A stretch of 11,866 nt of DNA from Planctomycetota bacterium (GTDB lineage: Bacteria; Planctomycetota; UBA8742; JACQVU01), in the NCBI GenBank assembly GCA_016209585.1, contig JACQVU010000364.1, positions 1 through 11,866 of the forward strand. The letters run 5' to 3'. Of this stretch, positions 1 to 7,261 are shown in pieces (the stretch's first letter is position 1; every line of letters begins with the position of its first letter). A program made the translations under genes and the position numbers. The notes beneath the pieces are model-generated. The model made no database searches. It worked only from the letters and a program-made list of their open reading frames with translations, and was not told the origin of the DNA.

Positions 1-1
1 C

Positions 2-373
2 GACCCCCGACCCCCGATCCTGGGCCTGGTCGCCCGCTTCGGCGACACGGATCGTCCCGGCATCTACGAAATGTCCATCGATCTTGAAGGTGAGGTCCGG
101 CGGGAGGTTTTCGCCGTCAACCCCGACCCGGTGGAAGGCGACCTCGCCGCGCTCTGGCCGCCCGGCGCGTCCGACGCCCGTCGCGAAGACGCGCTGGCCG
201 CGGCGCTCGGCTCCCGCGCCGGCTTCACCGTCCAGAGCGACGCCGCGGCCGGCGGTTCCGGCGGCGGGCGAAAAAACGCCACCGACCTGTGGCGCCCGGC
301 GCTCTTCCTCCTCTCCGGGCTGTTCGTGGTTGAACTCCTCGCCGGCGCCCGCGCGAGCCGGAGGGCGGCATGA
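2..373 (+). CDS. BatA-like membrane/VWA protein, C-terminal part (5' end outside window)
   Basis: The frame is open from the left edge to the TGA at 371-373, so only the last 123 residues are visible. The stretch reads as a beta-rich segment ('RPGIYEM...') followed by 'FAVNPDPVEGDL', then a polar Gly-rich linker. A single C-terminal transmembrane helix follows (about 'PALFLLSGLFVVELLAG') with an Arg-rich cytoplasmic end. The 'FAVN-P-EGDL' block plus a terminal helix is what I know from the ends of BatA-type proteins in planctomycete MoxR/DUF58 clusters, where an N-terminal BatA segment and a VWA domain are usual; neither is visible here. The stop overlaps the next ATG by 4 bases (ATGA), implying translational coupling to the VWA protein downstream. 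Role: a membrane-anchored, externally exposed protein of unknown substrate. The family call rests on the tail only; the operon position supports it. Confidence 0.65.
   Translation, partial: DPRPPILGLVARFGDTDRPGIYEMSIDLEGEVRREVFAVNPDPVEGDLAALWPPGASDARREDALAAALGSRAGFTVQSDAAAGGSGGGRKNATDLWRPALFLLSGLFVVELLAGARASRRAA
360..365 (+). promoter_or_regulatory. Ribosome binding site for the 1045-residue VWA protein
   Basis: GGAGGG lies 4 bases before the ATG at 370, inside the last codons of the upstream gene. It supports the ATG at 370 as the start and the overlap of the two genes. Confidence 0.6.
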
Positions 374-3300
374 TCCTTCCAGCCGTGGTGGCCGCGTCGG
401 GGGCGGGCGGGAACCAGGACCCGTGGGCGGGGATTGGCGACCTGCTCAAGAGGTTTCTCGGTGAGAGCAGCCCCGCGCCGGTGGAGTTCACTCATGCCCC
501 GCCCACTTGGGCGCTGCTGGTGGTCGCCGTTCCGGCGGCGCTGGCCCTGGTGGCGTGGGCCTACGGGCGCGGCGCGCGCTCCGCGCCGCGCGCCGCGCGG
601 CTGGGCGGCGCCGGCCTCCGTCTCGCCGCGGTCGCGGTCCTGGCGGTGGTTCTCGCCGGCCCGGCGTTGCGCCACGAGGAGAAGCGCAGCGAGCGCTCCA
701 GCGTGGTGGTGCTCATCGACGACTCGCTCTCGATGTCGCACCGTGACGACCTGCAATACACCGACGACCGCGACTACGTCCGCGCGGCCGGCGCCTTGGC
801 CACCGCCCGTGACGCCCGCCTCTCCGCCCGCCTGCGCTCGCTCCCCGGTGGCGGGCCGGACCTCGCCCGCTGGGAAGCCCTGAAAACGAAGCGCGACGCG
901 CTGGACGCGGCCACCCGCGCCCTCGCTGCCGCGTACGATGCCGCGCTGCAGGACGGGGGCGCGGCCTCCGACGCCGCCAAGGCCGCGGAGGCCCGCTGGC
1001 GGGCGGCGGCTGGGGAAGCCGCGAGCCTGGACACCGAGCGGGAGGCGCTGCTTCGCGAGTGCTCGCCCCCGGATCCCTCCGCGGGCGGGCCGGGCATGAA
1101 GGTCGCCGCCGCCGGTTCCGCCTCCGACCCGGCGGCCCCGCTCTCCTCCGGCGCGGCTTCCGGCGCGCCGGCGCCCGATCCCCTCTCGCCGGGCGAGATT
1201 GAGTCGCTGGTGCTGAACCTGATCGAGACCCGCGCCGGCCCGCGCCGCATCGATCTCGCGGCGGAACTCCTGGGTGGCAGCGGGCTGACCCCTTTGGAGC
1301 CGCGGCCGGCCGCCCGCCACGCCGGCCCGGCCACTCCCGGCGAGGAAAACAGCGGCGGGGCCGCCTGGTCTCCCTCGCCGGCGGCCATCCCGCGCCTGCA
1401 AGCGGCCGGGCACGACGTGGTCGTCTACCGTTTCTCCGACCTGGTGGAGAGCGGCGGGCGCGCGCCGCGCCTCCTGGAGCCGCTCGCCCCGGATCGGGTG
1501 GACACGGTCGCGCCGCGCGGCTACCGCACGCGCATCGGCGACGCCTTCGCGGCGCTGGGCCGCGAACTGCGCGGCCGCAACGTGGCCGGCGTCCTCGTGG
1601 CCACGGACGGGCGCAACACCGCCGGTGAACCCGACCTCCGCGCCGCGGTGGATCGCTTCCGCCGCGAGGCGGGAACGGAGCCTTCGGTGCACGTGCGGGC
1701 GCTTGGCCAGCCCGACCGCCGGGCGGACACGGAGATGTTCTCGGTCACCGGAACGACGCAGGTGATGAAGAAGGACGCGGTGATCCTGGACCTTCTGGTC
1801 CGCTCGACGCCGGAGTTCGCCGGGTGCGAGGCGCGCCTCGCCGTCACCCGCGCCCGGCAACCGGTCCCCATCAAGGGCTTCTCCACCGGCGACCAGGTGC
1901 GCGAGGACGCCGTTATGACGCTGTCGGGCGATCCCGGCGCCTTCCAGAGGGCGCAGATCATCCTGGAGCCGGATCGGGTGGGCGAGATCACCTACGAGAT
2001 CGCGCTGGCGCCGCAGGAAGGCGAGAAGCGCGTGGACAACAACGCCCAGCGCTTCACCCTCACCGTCACCGACCGCAAACTCGCCGCGCTGTACGTCGAG
2101 GGCTGGCCGCGTGTCGAATGGCGTCACCTGGTCAACGCCCTGACACGGGACCCCTCCATCCACTTCAACGGTTTCCTCATCTCGGCCGAGCCGGGCTGGC
2201 CGCAGCCGGTGAGCCTGGTGGAGGGCGAGGTGCAGCGGTTGACGGCGCTGCCTCGGACCCGGGAGGAATGGAACCGCTTCGACGTGGTGATCTGGGGCGA
2301 CCTGCCGCCATCGACCTTCACCGACGACGACTACGCGGCCCTCGAGAAATGGGTGAGCGAGGACGGCGGCGGGCTGGTGCTCATCGCCGGCCGGCAGTTC
2401 ATGCCCGACGCCTACGTGAATCGCGAGTTCCAGGCCATGCTGCCCGTCTCCTACCGTCTCGACCTGCGCGAGGCGCCCACGCCGGACCGCGAGAAGCGTT
2501 ACCGCGTGACCCCGGCCGGGCGGCAGTCGCCGCTGCTCCAGATTTCCGACCAGCAGGCCGACCCGGCCGACTTGTTCAAGGAACGCACCGCCGACCACCG
2601 CGAGCGCCTGGGCGGCTATTACTGGCTGAAGCGGGCGCGGGAGTGGAAACCGGGCGCGACGGTGCTGGCCGCGGAGCCGGGAGCGCCGTCCGAATCTCCG
2701 GCCGGCGCGGGCGCGGAAGGCGGGGCGGGGCGCTCCGCCCGCGGCGTCATCGGGTGGGCGGCCTACGGCCGCGGGGCGGTGCTCTTCCATGCCACCGACG
2801 AAACCTGGCGCTGGCGCCGGCTTCACGGCGACAAGTACTTCTACCGCTACTGGCAGAACGCCATCCGCTTCGTCTCCACGGAGCGGTTCGCGGGCCGCCA
2901 GCAGGGCTACGAACTGCGGCTCGACGGCCGCGCCATCCCGCTGGGCGACGCGGTGAAGGTCTACGCGCGCGTCACCGCGCCCGAACACCAGCGCCTGGCG
3001 CGCTCCACGGGCGGCGGGGAGGGCGCGGCGGAGTCGGAACTGACCGTCGGCTTCCGGCTGGAGCGGCCCGGCGCGCCCGAGGCGACGGCCGTTACTCGCC
3101 GCGCGGGCGCGGGCGAACGGTTCTTCTCCGGCCTGGTGCGCCCGAAGAACCCCGGCCGCTACTCCGTCTGGATCGACGGGCTGGAGGCTTCCCGGCAGGC
3201 GCCGGTGATCTTCGAGGTGACGCTGCCCAACGAGGAGTTCCGCGAGATCGCTCCCGACCCCGCCGCCTTTGCCGCCCTGGCCACCGTGCGCCGCGGCGTG

Positions 3301-3507
3301 GCCCGCGCCAGCGCGCCGCCGGCGGCGGACCTCCGTAACGTCTACACCCCGGCGACGCTGCATGAACTCGACATCCCCGCCGCCGCGCGGGATCTCGACG
3401 CGCGAGTCTCCTACCGCGAACTGTGGGACCACCCGCGCCTCTTCCTCCTCTTCATCGGCCTGCTCGCGGCCGAGTGGACGCTCCGGCGTCTCTCCCGCCT
3501 GGTATAA
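370..3507 (+). CDS. Large membrane protein with split VWA domain and glutamine-amidotransferase-like domain
   Basis: The product has 1045 residues. Two N-terminal transmembrane helices lie near residues 47-66 and 84-100. A VWA start follows, with a metal-site motif DxSxS (D117, S119, S121). Next come an Ala/Arg-rich helical stretch (about 138-230) and a Pro/Gly/Ala-rich low-complexity stretch (about 230-345). The second VWA half resumes with 'GVLVATDGRN' (T412-D413-G414). After it come beta-sandwich segments, a 'LYVEGWPRVEWR' block, and a Rossmann-like part with 'DVVIWGDLPP' (638-647) and 'GGGLVLIAGRQF' (666-677). One C-terminal helix (about 1023-1037) ends the chain. The Rossmann part resembles the catalytically dead class I amidotransferase-like domain common in these planctomycete proteins; no nucleophilic Cys appears at the expected turn (GRQF). 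The start is the ATG at 370, with a good Shine-Dalgarno and coupling to the BatA-like gene. Likely role: metal-dependent adhesion or complex assembly on the outer face of the cytoplasmic membrane; the substrate is unknown. Confidence 0.85.
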   Translation: MILPAVVAASGAGGNQDPWAGIGDLLKRFLGESSPAPVEFTHAPPTWALLVVAVPAALALVAWAYGRGARSAPRAARLGGAGLRLAAVAVLAVVLAGPALRHEEKRSERSSVVVLIDDSLSMSHRDDLQYTDDRDYVRAAGALATARDARLSARLRSLPGGGPDLARWEALKTKRDALDAATRALAAAYDAALQDGGAASDAAKAAEARWRAAAGEAASLDTEREALLRECSPPDPSAGGPGMKVAAAGSASDPAAPLSSGAASGAPAPDPLSPGEIESLVLNLIETRAGPRRIDLAAELLGGSGLTPLEPRPAARHAGPATPGEENSGGAAWSPSPAAIPRLQAAGHDVVVYRFSDLVESGGRAPRLLEPLAPDRVDTVAPRGYRTRIGDAFAALGRELRGRNVAGVLVATDGRNTAGEPDLRAAVDRFRREAGTEPSVHVRALGQPDRRADTEMFSVTGTTQVMKKDAVILDLLVRSTPEFAGCEARLAVTRARQPVPIKGFSTGDQVREDAVMTLSGDPGAFQRAQIILEPDRVGEITYEIALAPQEGEKRVDNNAQRFTLTVTDRKLAALYVEGWPRVEWRHLVNALTRDPSIHFNGFLISAEPGWPQPVSLVEGEVQRLTALPRTREEWNRFDVVIWGDLPPSTFTDDDYAALEKWVSEDGGGLVLIAGRQFMPDAYVNREFQAMLPVSYRLDLREAPTPDREKRYRVTPAGRQSPLLQISDQQADPADLFKERTADHRERLGGYYWLKRAREWKPGATVLAAEPGAPSESPAGAGAEGGAGRSARGVIGWAAYGRGAVLFHATDETWRWRRLHGDKYFYRYWQNAIRFVSTERFAGRQQGYELRLDGRAIPLGDAVKVYARVTAPEHQRLARSTGGGEGAAESELTVGFRLERPGAPEATAVTRRAGAGERFFSGLVRPKNPGRYSVWIDGLEASRQAPVIFEVTLPNEEFREIAPDPAAFAALATVRRGVARASAPPAADLRNVYTPATLHELDIPAAARDLDARVSYRELWDHPRLFLLFIGLLAAEWTLRRLSRLV

Positions 3508-3511
3508 CATC

Positions 3512-4906
3512 ATGATGCACGCGATCCTCCCTTCCGATTCGTCTGATCCGTCCGATCCGACGGATCCGGCCGATCCCGCCGCGTCGCGCCCGCGGCCCCG
3601 CGGCGCGTTCCGCCTGATCCTCGCCGCGGGCGTCCTCTCGGCGTGCGCGGCTCTCGGCTCGCGCACCGCGTTCGCCCAGGCGGAGATCACCGTCGAAGAA
3701 GGCGACGCCGTGAAGGTCGCCTCCCTCTCCGCCGACGGCGAACCGCTGACGCTGCGCGGCCAGCCGATCGATCCCGCCGGCCAGCCGTGCTCCTGGCGGC
3801 TGGAGGAGGTGACGGCCATCCTCTACCAGCGGCCGGCCCCGGCGCAGCCCGCCTCCCCGCCCGACGCGGCGGCTGGCGAGGTGGAGGTGTTGATGCGCAC
3901 CGGCGACCTTCTCCGGGGCCGGGTGGCGGCCGCGTCCGACCGCGCCCTGCCGCTGGCGCTGCCGGGAGGCGGGCCGACGGTGGAGATTCCCTTCCCGCGC
4001 CTCGCCCGCCTCCAGGCGGCGGTGGGAGCCTCCGCATCGGCGCCGGGCGGAGCGCCGGGCGCGGGAGCGGATCGCGGCGAACCCGCGCCGGGCGCGGACC
4101 CGGTGGTGACCTTCGCCCTGGCCGGGGGCGGCGAAGAGACCGTGACGGGAGAACTGGTGTCGGTCGACCCGGAGCGGGTGGTCGTCGATATGTACGGCAC
4201 GGAGACGCCGCTGGCCTTGCGGCCCGGCGGACCGCGGACGCTGCGGCTCATGCGGTTTCCCAACGGCCCCCAGCCGCCGCGCCGCCCGCCGGCGCTCTCG
4301 GCACGGTTCGCCCTCGCCGGGGGCGGAGCGATCTCCGGCCAGCCGCTGGGGCTGGCGGGCGGAGTCTGGTCGCTGCGGCATGTGGACCTGGGGCTTCTGC
4401 GCCTCCCGGAGGCCACCGTGCTCGGCGTGTCGGTGGAGAGCGATCGCCGCCGCTTCCTCTCCGACCTGGCGCCGCTGGCGGTGGATGAGGGGCCGGGCCT
4501 GGCGCCGCTGGAAGGGACGGGGTTCAACCCCTTTCCGCTGACGCGCGACGCCGACGTGCTGGGCGCGCGTTTGCGTCTCGGCGGCCGGGAACACCCGCGC
4601 GGGCTGGGCGTGCACGCCCGTTCGCGGCTGGCGTTCGCGCCGGGCGACGCGGACCTCTTTCTGGCCACCGTCGGCCTCACCGACGCCGCCGGGCGTTTGG
4701 GGTCGGTGATCTTCCGGGTTTACATCGAGGGGAAGGCGGCGCCGGCGTTCGATTCCGGGGTCATGCGCGCCGGCGATCCGCCCAGGCCCGTGCGGGTCGA
4801 AGTGGGCGGCGCGGCGCGGGTCATCCTGGAGGTGACCGACGCCGGCGACGGCCCGCGGCAGGATCGCGCCGCCTGGGCCGGGGCGCGGTTCGTGAGGAAG
4901 TCGTGA
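3512..4906 (+). CDS. Secreted NPCBM-domain protein with repeated beta-barrel-like segments
   Basis: The product has 464 residues. The C-terminal domain (about 339-462) matches NPCBM (novel putative carbohydrate-binding module). It has 'RGLGVHARS' (GLGVHA at 364-369), 'GSVIFRVYIEG', 'FDSGVM' and 'DAGDG' (443-447), all in family order; the usual final 'DHADWADA' is relaxed to 'RAAWAGAR'. Ahead of it are beta-rich units with a 'TGDLLRGRV' / 'FALAGGGEETVTGEL' / 'FALAGGGAISGQP' pattern, starting near residues 124, 201 and 266, which look like tandem small barrels. A hydrophobic segment ('LILAAGVLSACAAL') ending at 'AFAQAE' is a likely signal peptide, preceded by an unusually long 34-residue N region with an Asp-Pro repeat. 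The ATG at 3512 (or 3515) is the only conventional start before the signal. It lies 4 bases after the VWA gene stop without a clear Shine-Dalgarno. Role: exported, probably glycan- or wall-associated; no catalytic domain is seen. Confidence 0.8.
   Translation: MMHAILPSDSSDPSDPTDPADPAASRPRPRGAFRLILAAGVLSACAALGSRTAFAQAEITVEEGDAVKVASLSADGEPLTLRGQPIDPAGQPCSWRLEEVTAILYQRPAPAQPASPPDAAAGEVEVLMRTGDLLRGRVAAASDRALPLALPGGGPTVEIPFPRLARLQAAVGASASAPGGAPGAGADRGEPAPGADPVVTFALAGGGEETVTGELVSVDPERVVVDMYGTETPLALRPGGPRTLRLMRFPNGPQPPRRPPALSARFALAGGGAISGQPLGLAGGVWSLRHVDLGLLRLPEATVLGVSVESDRRRFLSDLAPLAVDEGPGLAPLEGTGFNPFPLTRDADVLGARLRLGGREHPRGLGVHARSRLAFAPGDADLFLATVGLTDAAGRLGSVIFRVYIEGKAAPAFDSGVMRAGDPPRPVRVEVGGAARVILEVTDAGDGPRQDRAAWAGARFVRKS
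3536..3580 (+). repeat. Five-unit 9-base tandem repeat (GATCCGNCC type) coding Asp-Pro
   Basis: Units start at 3536, 3545, 3554, 3563 and 3572. Each is GAT followed by a Pro or Ser codon and a Ser, Thr or Ala codon, giving 'DSSDPSDPTDPADPA'. The repeat is in frame and sits before the signal peptide of the NPCBM protein. Its period equals three codons, so copy-number change would keep the frame. Confidence 0.8.
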
Positions 4907-4930
4907 CGCGCCTTCGCCGCGGGGGGGGCT

Positions 4931-4969
4931 CGCCGCCAACGCCGGGGCATCGTCGGGCGTGAGGCGGCG
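4931..4969 (+). other. GC-rich imperfect hairpin between the two operons
   Basis: Outer arms CGCCGCC (4931-4937) and GGCGGCG (4963-4969) pair perfectly, as do inner arms ACGCC (4939-4943) and GGCGT (4956-4960). A 1/2-base internal loop separates them, and the apical loop has 12 bases. A run of eight G (4921-4928) precedes it. No T-run follows, so it is not a standard intrinsic terminator. It could still end or attenuate transcription, or protect the 3' end of the upstream mRNA. Confidence 0.4.
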
Positions 4970-4987
4970 TTCCCGCCGTTGTCCGAC

Positions 4988-5016
4988 TTGCCGTGCCAAG
5001 GGTTCCGGTTCATTAT
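4988..5016 (+). promoter_or_regulatory. Weak sigma70-like promoter candidate for the HEAT-protein operon
   Basis: TTGCCG (4988-4993) and CATTAT (5011-5016) are spaced by exactly 17 bases, each matching 4 of 6 consensus positions. They lie in the only AT-leaning spot of the 126-base gap, just after the GC-rich hairpin and before the ATG at 5033. Chance matches of this quality are common, so this is only a candidate. Confidence 0.25.
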
Positions 5017-5032
5017 TCAACCGGTGCCAGCC

Positions 5033-5992
5033 ATGCCGAACACGGAATTGCCCGCGCCCGCGCCGGCGTCCGACCCGATCCCCGCCCCGGACGACCCCGA
5101 ATCGCGCGCCGGCGCGGCGGCGACCGCGGCCGCGGCGCGGCGCCTGTCGCCGCGCGCCCGCTTCCTGCTCTTCCTGGCCTCCGTGGCGGCGGTTGGCGTC
5201 CCGCTGATCACCTGGTATCTTACCTACTTCGGCCGCCCTCTCGCCGACGATGAGATCATGCGCCGCCTCACGGAGCCAGACGTGAAACCGCGCGACATCC
5301 AGCACGCGCTGAACCTGCTCGTGGATCGCGTGGAGCGGCGGGAGTCGGCGGCGCGCCAGTTCCACGGGCCGGTGGCGGCGCTCGCGAGCCACCGGGAGGC
5401 GGAGATCCGCGTCGAGGCCGCGCTGGTCATGGGCGGCGACTCCAGCAGCGAGCCGTTCCACGAGGCGCTCGCGCGCCTGCTCGCCGACCCCGAACCTCGC
5501 CCGCGCTACCAGGCCGCGCTGGCGCTCTCCAACTTCGGCGACCGGAAGGCCGCCCCCGTGCTGCGCGCCATGCTCTGGCCGTGCGAAGTGCGCGCCCCCC
5601 GCGCCGGACGCCTTGGCCCGATGCTGGCCGGCGGCGAGCCGGTGAACGTGGGGGCCGCGCTCTGCCGGATTCTCCCGACCAGCACAGACGACGGCGGCGA
5701 TGGCGTGGACGTGCGCGCGCCGGTGAAGGGAACCGTCCAGTCCGTCCGCCGCCGCCAGGGCGAGGCCGTGGCGGAAGGCGACACGCTGCTGTCACTCGCG
5801 CCGCCCGACGACCAGGTGGCCCAGGCGCTGCTGGCGCTGCGGCGCGTGGGCGGGCGCGAAGAGCTGGAAGAGGTGGAACGGATCGCCTCCGGGTCCCGCG
5901 GCTTTCCCGCCTGGGTCGCCAAAGAGGCCGCCGAGACGAAACGGCTTATCGCGGAGCGCTTGGCGGCGGCTGATGGGGGAAGCGGCGAATGA
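5033..5992 (+). CDS. Membrane-anchored HEAT-repeat protein with embedded barrel-sandwich (lipoyl/biotinyl-like) hairpin
   Basis: The product has 319 residues from the ATG at 5033. A TTG at 4979 would add 18 residues and is less attractive because the added piece is not conserved-looking and has no Shine-Dalgarno. An Ala/Pro-rich N-terminus leads to one transmembrane helix (about 44-63). Paired helices typical of HEAT repeats follow at about 88-182, with 'EIRVEAALVMGG' (124-135) and 'YQAALALSNFGDRKAAPVL' (159-177). A segment 'VRAPVKGTV...QGEAVAEGDTLLSL' (227-255) has the beta-hairpin pattern of barrel-sandwich hybrid domains. The usual lysine for lipoate or biotin is not obvious. A helical tail (about 259-310) looks like one or two more HEAT units. 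The order HEAT, barrel-sandwich, HEAT suggests an inserted scaffold domain facing the periplasm. It overlaps the next gene by 4 bases. Function is unknown; a partner-binding scaffold is my inference. Confidence 0.7.
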   Translation: MPNTELPAPAPASDPIPAPDDPESRAGAAATAAAARRLSPRARFLLFLASVAAVGVPLITWYLTYFGRPLADDEIMRRLTEPDVKPRDIQHALNLLVDRVERRESAARQFHGPVAALASHREAEIRVEAALVMGGDSSSEPFHEALARLLADPEPRPRYQAALALSNFGDRKAAPVLRAMLWPCEVRAPRAGRLGPMLAGGEPVNVGAALCRILPTSTDDGGDGVDVRAPVKGTVQSVRRRQGEAVAEGDTLLSLAPPDDQVAQALLALRRVGGREELEEVERIASGSRGFPAWVAKEAAETKRLIAERLAAADGGSGE

Positions 5993-7260
5993 CCGCACGC
6001 ACCCAGATTTGCGGCCCTTTCCTGGTCGCCGCACGGGTCGCGGCGGTGGCGATGCTGCTCGGTGTCGTGCTGTGCGCGTCGACAGGGTGCTTGGCGTATT
6101 TTCTCTGGGAGGAGCCGATCGATCAGTGGCCGGTGGAGAACACCACCTTCCCGGCGCGATACCGCGCGCCGGTGGCCGTTTCGGAACGGTGGGTCTACTA
6201 CCATTACAGGAACAACGCCTGGATCGCCGTCGGCGGCTTCCTGCGCAAGAACCAGGGGTCAGGCGAGATCGAGACGCTGCATCTTCCGGAAGGGAAGATC
6301 GTCTGGGCGACGGACGAGGAGATCGGCTTCGACTTGGGCGCGAGGCGGAGCATCGACGTCTACCGCGTGAGCGACGTGTTGAACGAGACGTCGCCGGACC
6401 GTCCACCCCAGCCGGCGCGCCGGGAGATCGCGTACCCCGACGATTACAAAACGGTGGCGACGGCTTCGCGCTCCGCCGGGTGGGGTCGCTCGTCCGGACA
6501 GGAAGAAAAGGCTCAACGCCCGCTGGTCACGGCGACGTCTTTCGATCGACTGACGGGGCGCAAACTCACCGCGGTTCTCTATCGCCCGCAGTTGCCAGCG
6601 ATATCTCCGAAGACCACGAGCCAAGACTTCTCGTCGTCGTCGGCTCCCAATCCCTCCGCGCCACTGGACGTCGTGCTGCTCGACTCCGCACCGGAGGAGA
6701 CCGTGTTGCTCGACGTCTCCGAGCAGACTCCTGAACACCCCGAGCCGATCGCGCTCGCGTCGAAGATCGAGTGCCCATTTCGATCCGATGACGTCCGTGG
6801 CGACAGATTGGGAACGCTCTCGGCCCACTGGGCGCCCTGGCTGGTGATGGTGTGGCGGGGGGATTTCGACCTCCCTGGGCTGCGAATCTCACTCGAGACC
6901 AGCCGAGTCGAGCCGCTGCCGACGAGTTTCGCGCCCCATCGCACCGTCTCTCCGGAAGAAGATTACTTCTTGCCGCCCGGCGACGTTGACGGGTGGTGGT
7001 ACTGGTTTTCCGAGCGGGACCAGGACCTGGTGCTGCGCCATCCCATCACGGGCGAGGAGCGCACGCTTGCGAACGGGCTGGCCGGCGTGCATGATGAATC
7101 GTACGAAACGCCGGGGTACGCCGTGGCGACCGGGGTGAATATTCTCAGCAAAGTGGCGCTGACGCCTGTCGCTGTCGCGCTGGAGCCGTTGTGGTGGGGC
7201 GTTGCTGCCGTCGTGCTGCTCTTCGGGGCGCCCTTGCCGATCGCCGGGACCGGACATTGA
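5989..7260 (+). CDS. Predicted exported lipoprotein-like protein, paralog A (unrecognised family)
   Basis: The product has 423 residues; I do not recognise the family. The ATG overlaps the HEAT gene stop (ATGA), with a GGGGA 8 bases upstream. A hydrophobic segment (about 17-30) ends at 'ASTGC' with Cys34, a plausible but non-ideal lipobox. The mature part opens with 'IDQWPVENTTFP' and 'RAPVAVSERWVYYHY'. It carries conserved blocks 'KIVWATDEEIGFD', 'RRSIDVYRVSDV', 'FDRLTGRKLT', 'IECPF', 'HWAPWLVMVWRG', 'DVDGWWYWFSERDQDLVL' and 'ETPGYAVATGVNILSK'. A hydrophobic C-terminal segment (about 403-419) may be a second anchor. The next gene codes a clear paralog one base after this stop. Sampled lines are about 60% GC, lower than the left operon. 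Possible role: a surface or envelope protein working with the HEAT protein; this is inferred from overlap alone. Confidence 0.7.
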   Translation: MTARTQICGPFLVAARVAAVAMLLGVVLCASTGCLAYFLWEEPIDQWPVENTTFPARYRAPVAVSERWVYYHYRNNAWIAVGGFLRKNQGSGEIETLHLPEGKIVWATDEEIGFDLGARRSIDVYRVSDVLNETSPDRPPQPARREIAYPDDYKTVATASRSAGWGRSSGQEEKAQRPLVTATSFDRLTGRKLTAVLYRPQLPAISPKTTSQDFSSSSAPNPSAPLDVVLLDSAPEETVLLDVSEQTPEHPEPIALASKIECPFRSDDVRGDRLGTLSAHWAPWLVMVWRGDFDLPGLRISLETSRVEPLPTSFAPHRTVSPEEDYFLPPGDVDGWWYWFSERDQDLVLRHPITGEERTLANGLAGVHDESYETPGYAVATGVNILSKVALTPVAVALEPLWWGVAAVVLLFGAPLPIAGTGH

Positions 7261-7261
7261 C

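Noticed and set aside
2281..2400. Active glutamine amidotransferase
   Set aside because: The fold pattern is present but no Cys or matching His/Glu set is visible where the catalytic triad should be.
1824..3338. A 504-residue alternative plus-strand frame inside the VWA gene
   Set aside because: Arg/Pro/Gly-rich out-of-frame shadow; the main frame carries the conserved motifs throughout.
64..3819. A 1251-residue open frame on the minus strand opposite the VWA gene
   Set aside because: It is a GC-driven antisense shadow: its product is Arg/Gly/Ala/His-rich with no domain, while the plus frame has clear VWA motifs, membrane helices and operon overlaps.
4921..4928. Run of eight G as a phase-variation switch
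   Set aside because: It lies after the stop of the NPCBM gene and before the hairpin, not within a coding frame or a promoter spacer.
3452..5461. A 669-residue minus-strand open frame across the NPCBM gene and the intergenic gap
   Set aside because: Arg/Gly-rich, no recognisable motif, and it overlaps well-supported plus-strand genes.
5705..5803. A lipoylated or biotinylated carrier domain
   Set aside because: The hairpin pattern fits the fold, but I cannot place a modifiable Lys at the tip position, and no ligase or dehydrogenase partner is nearby.
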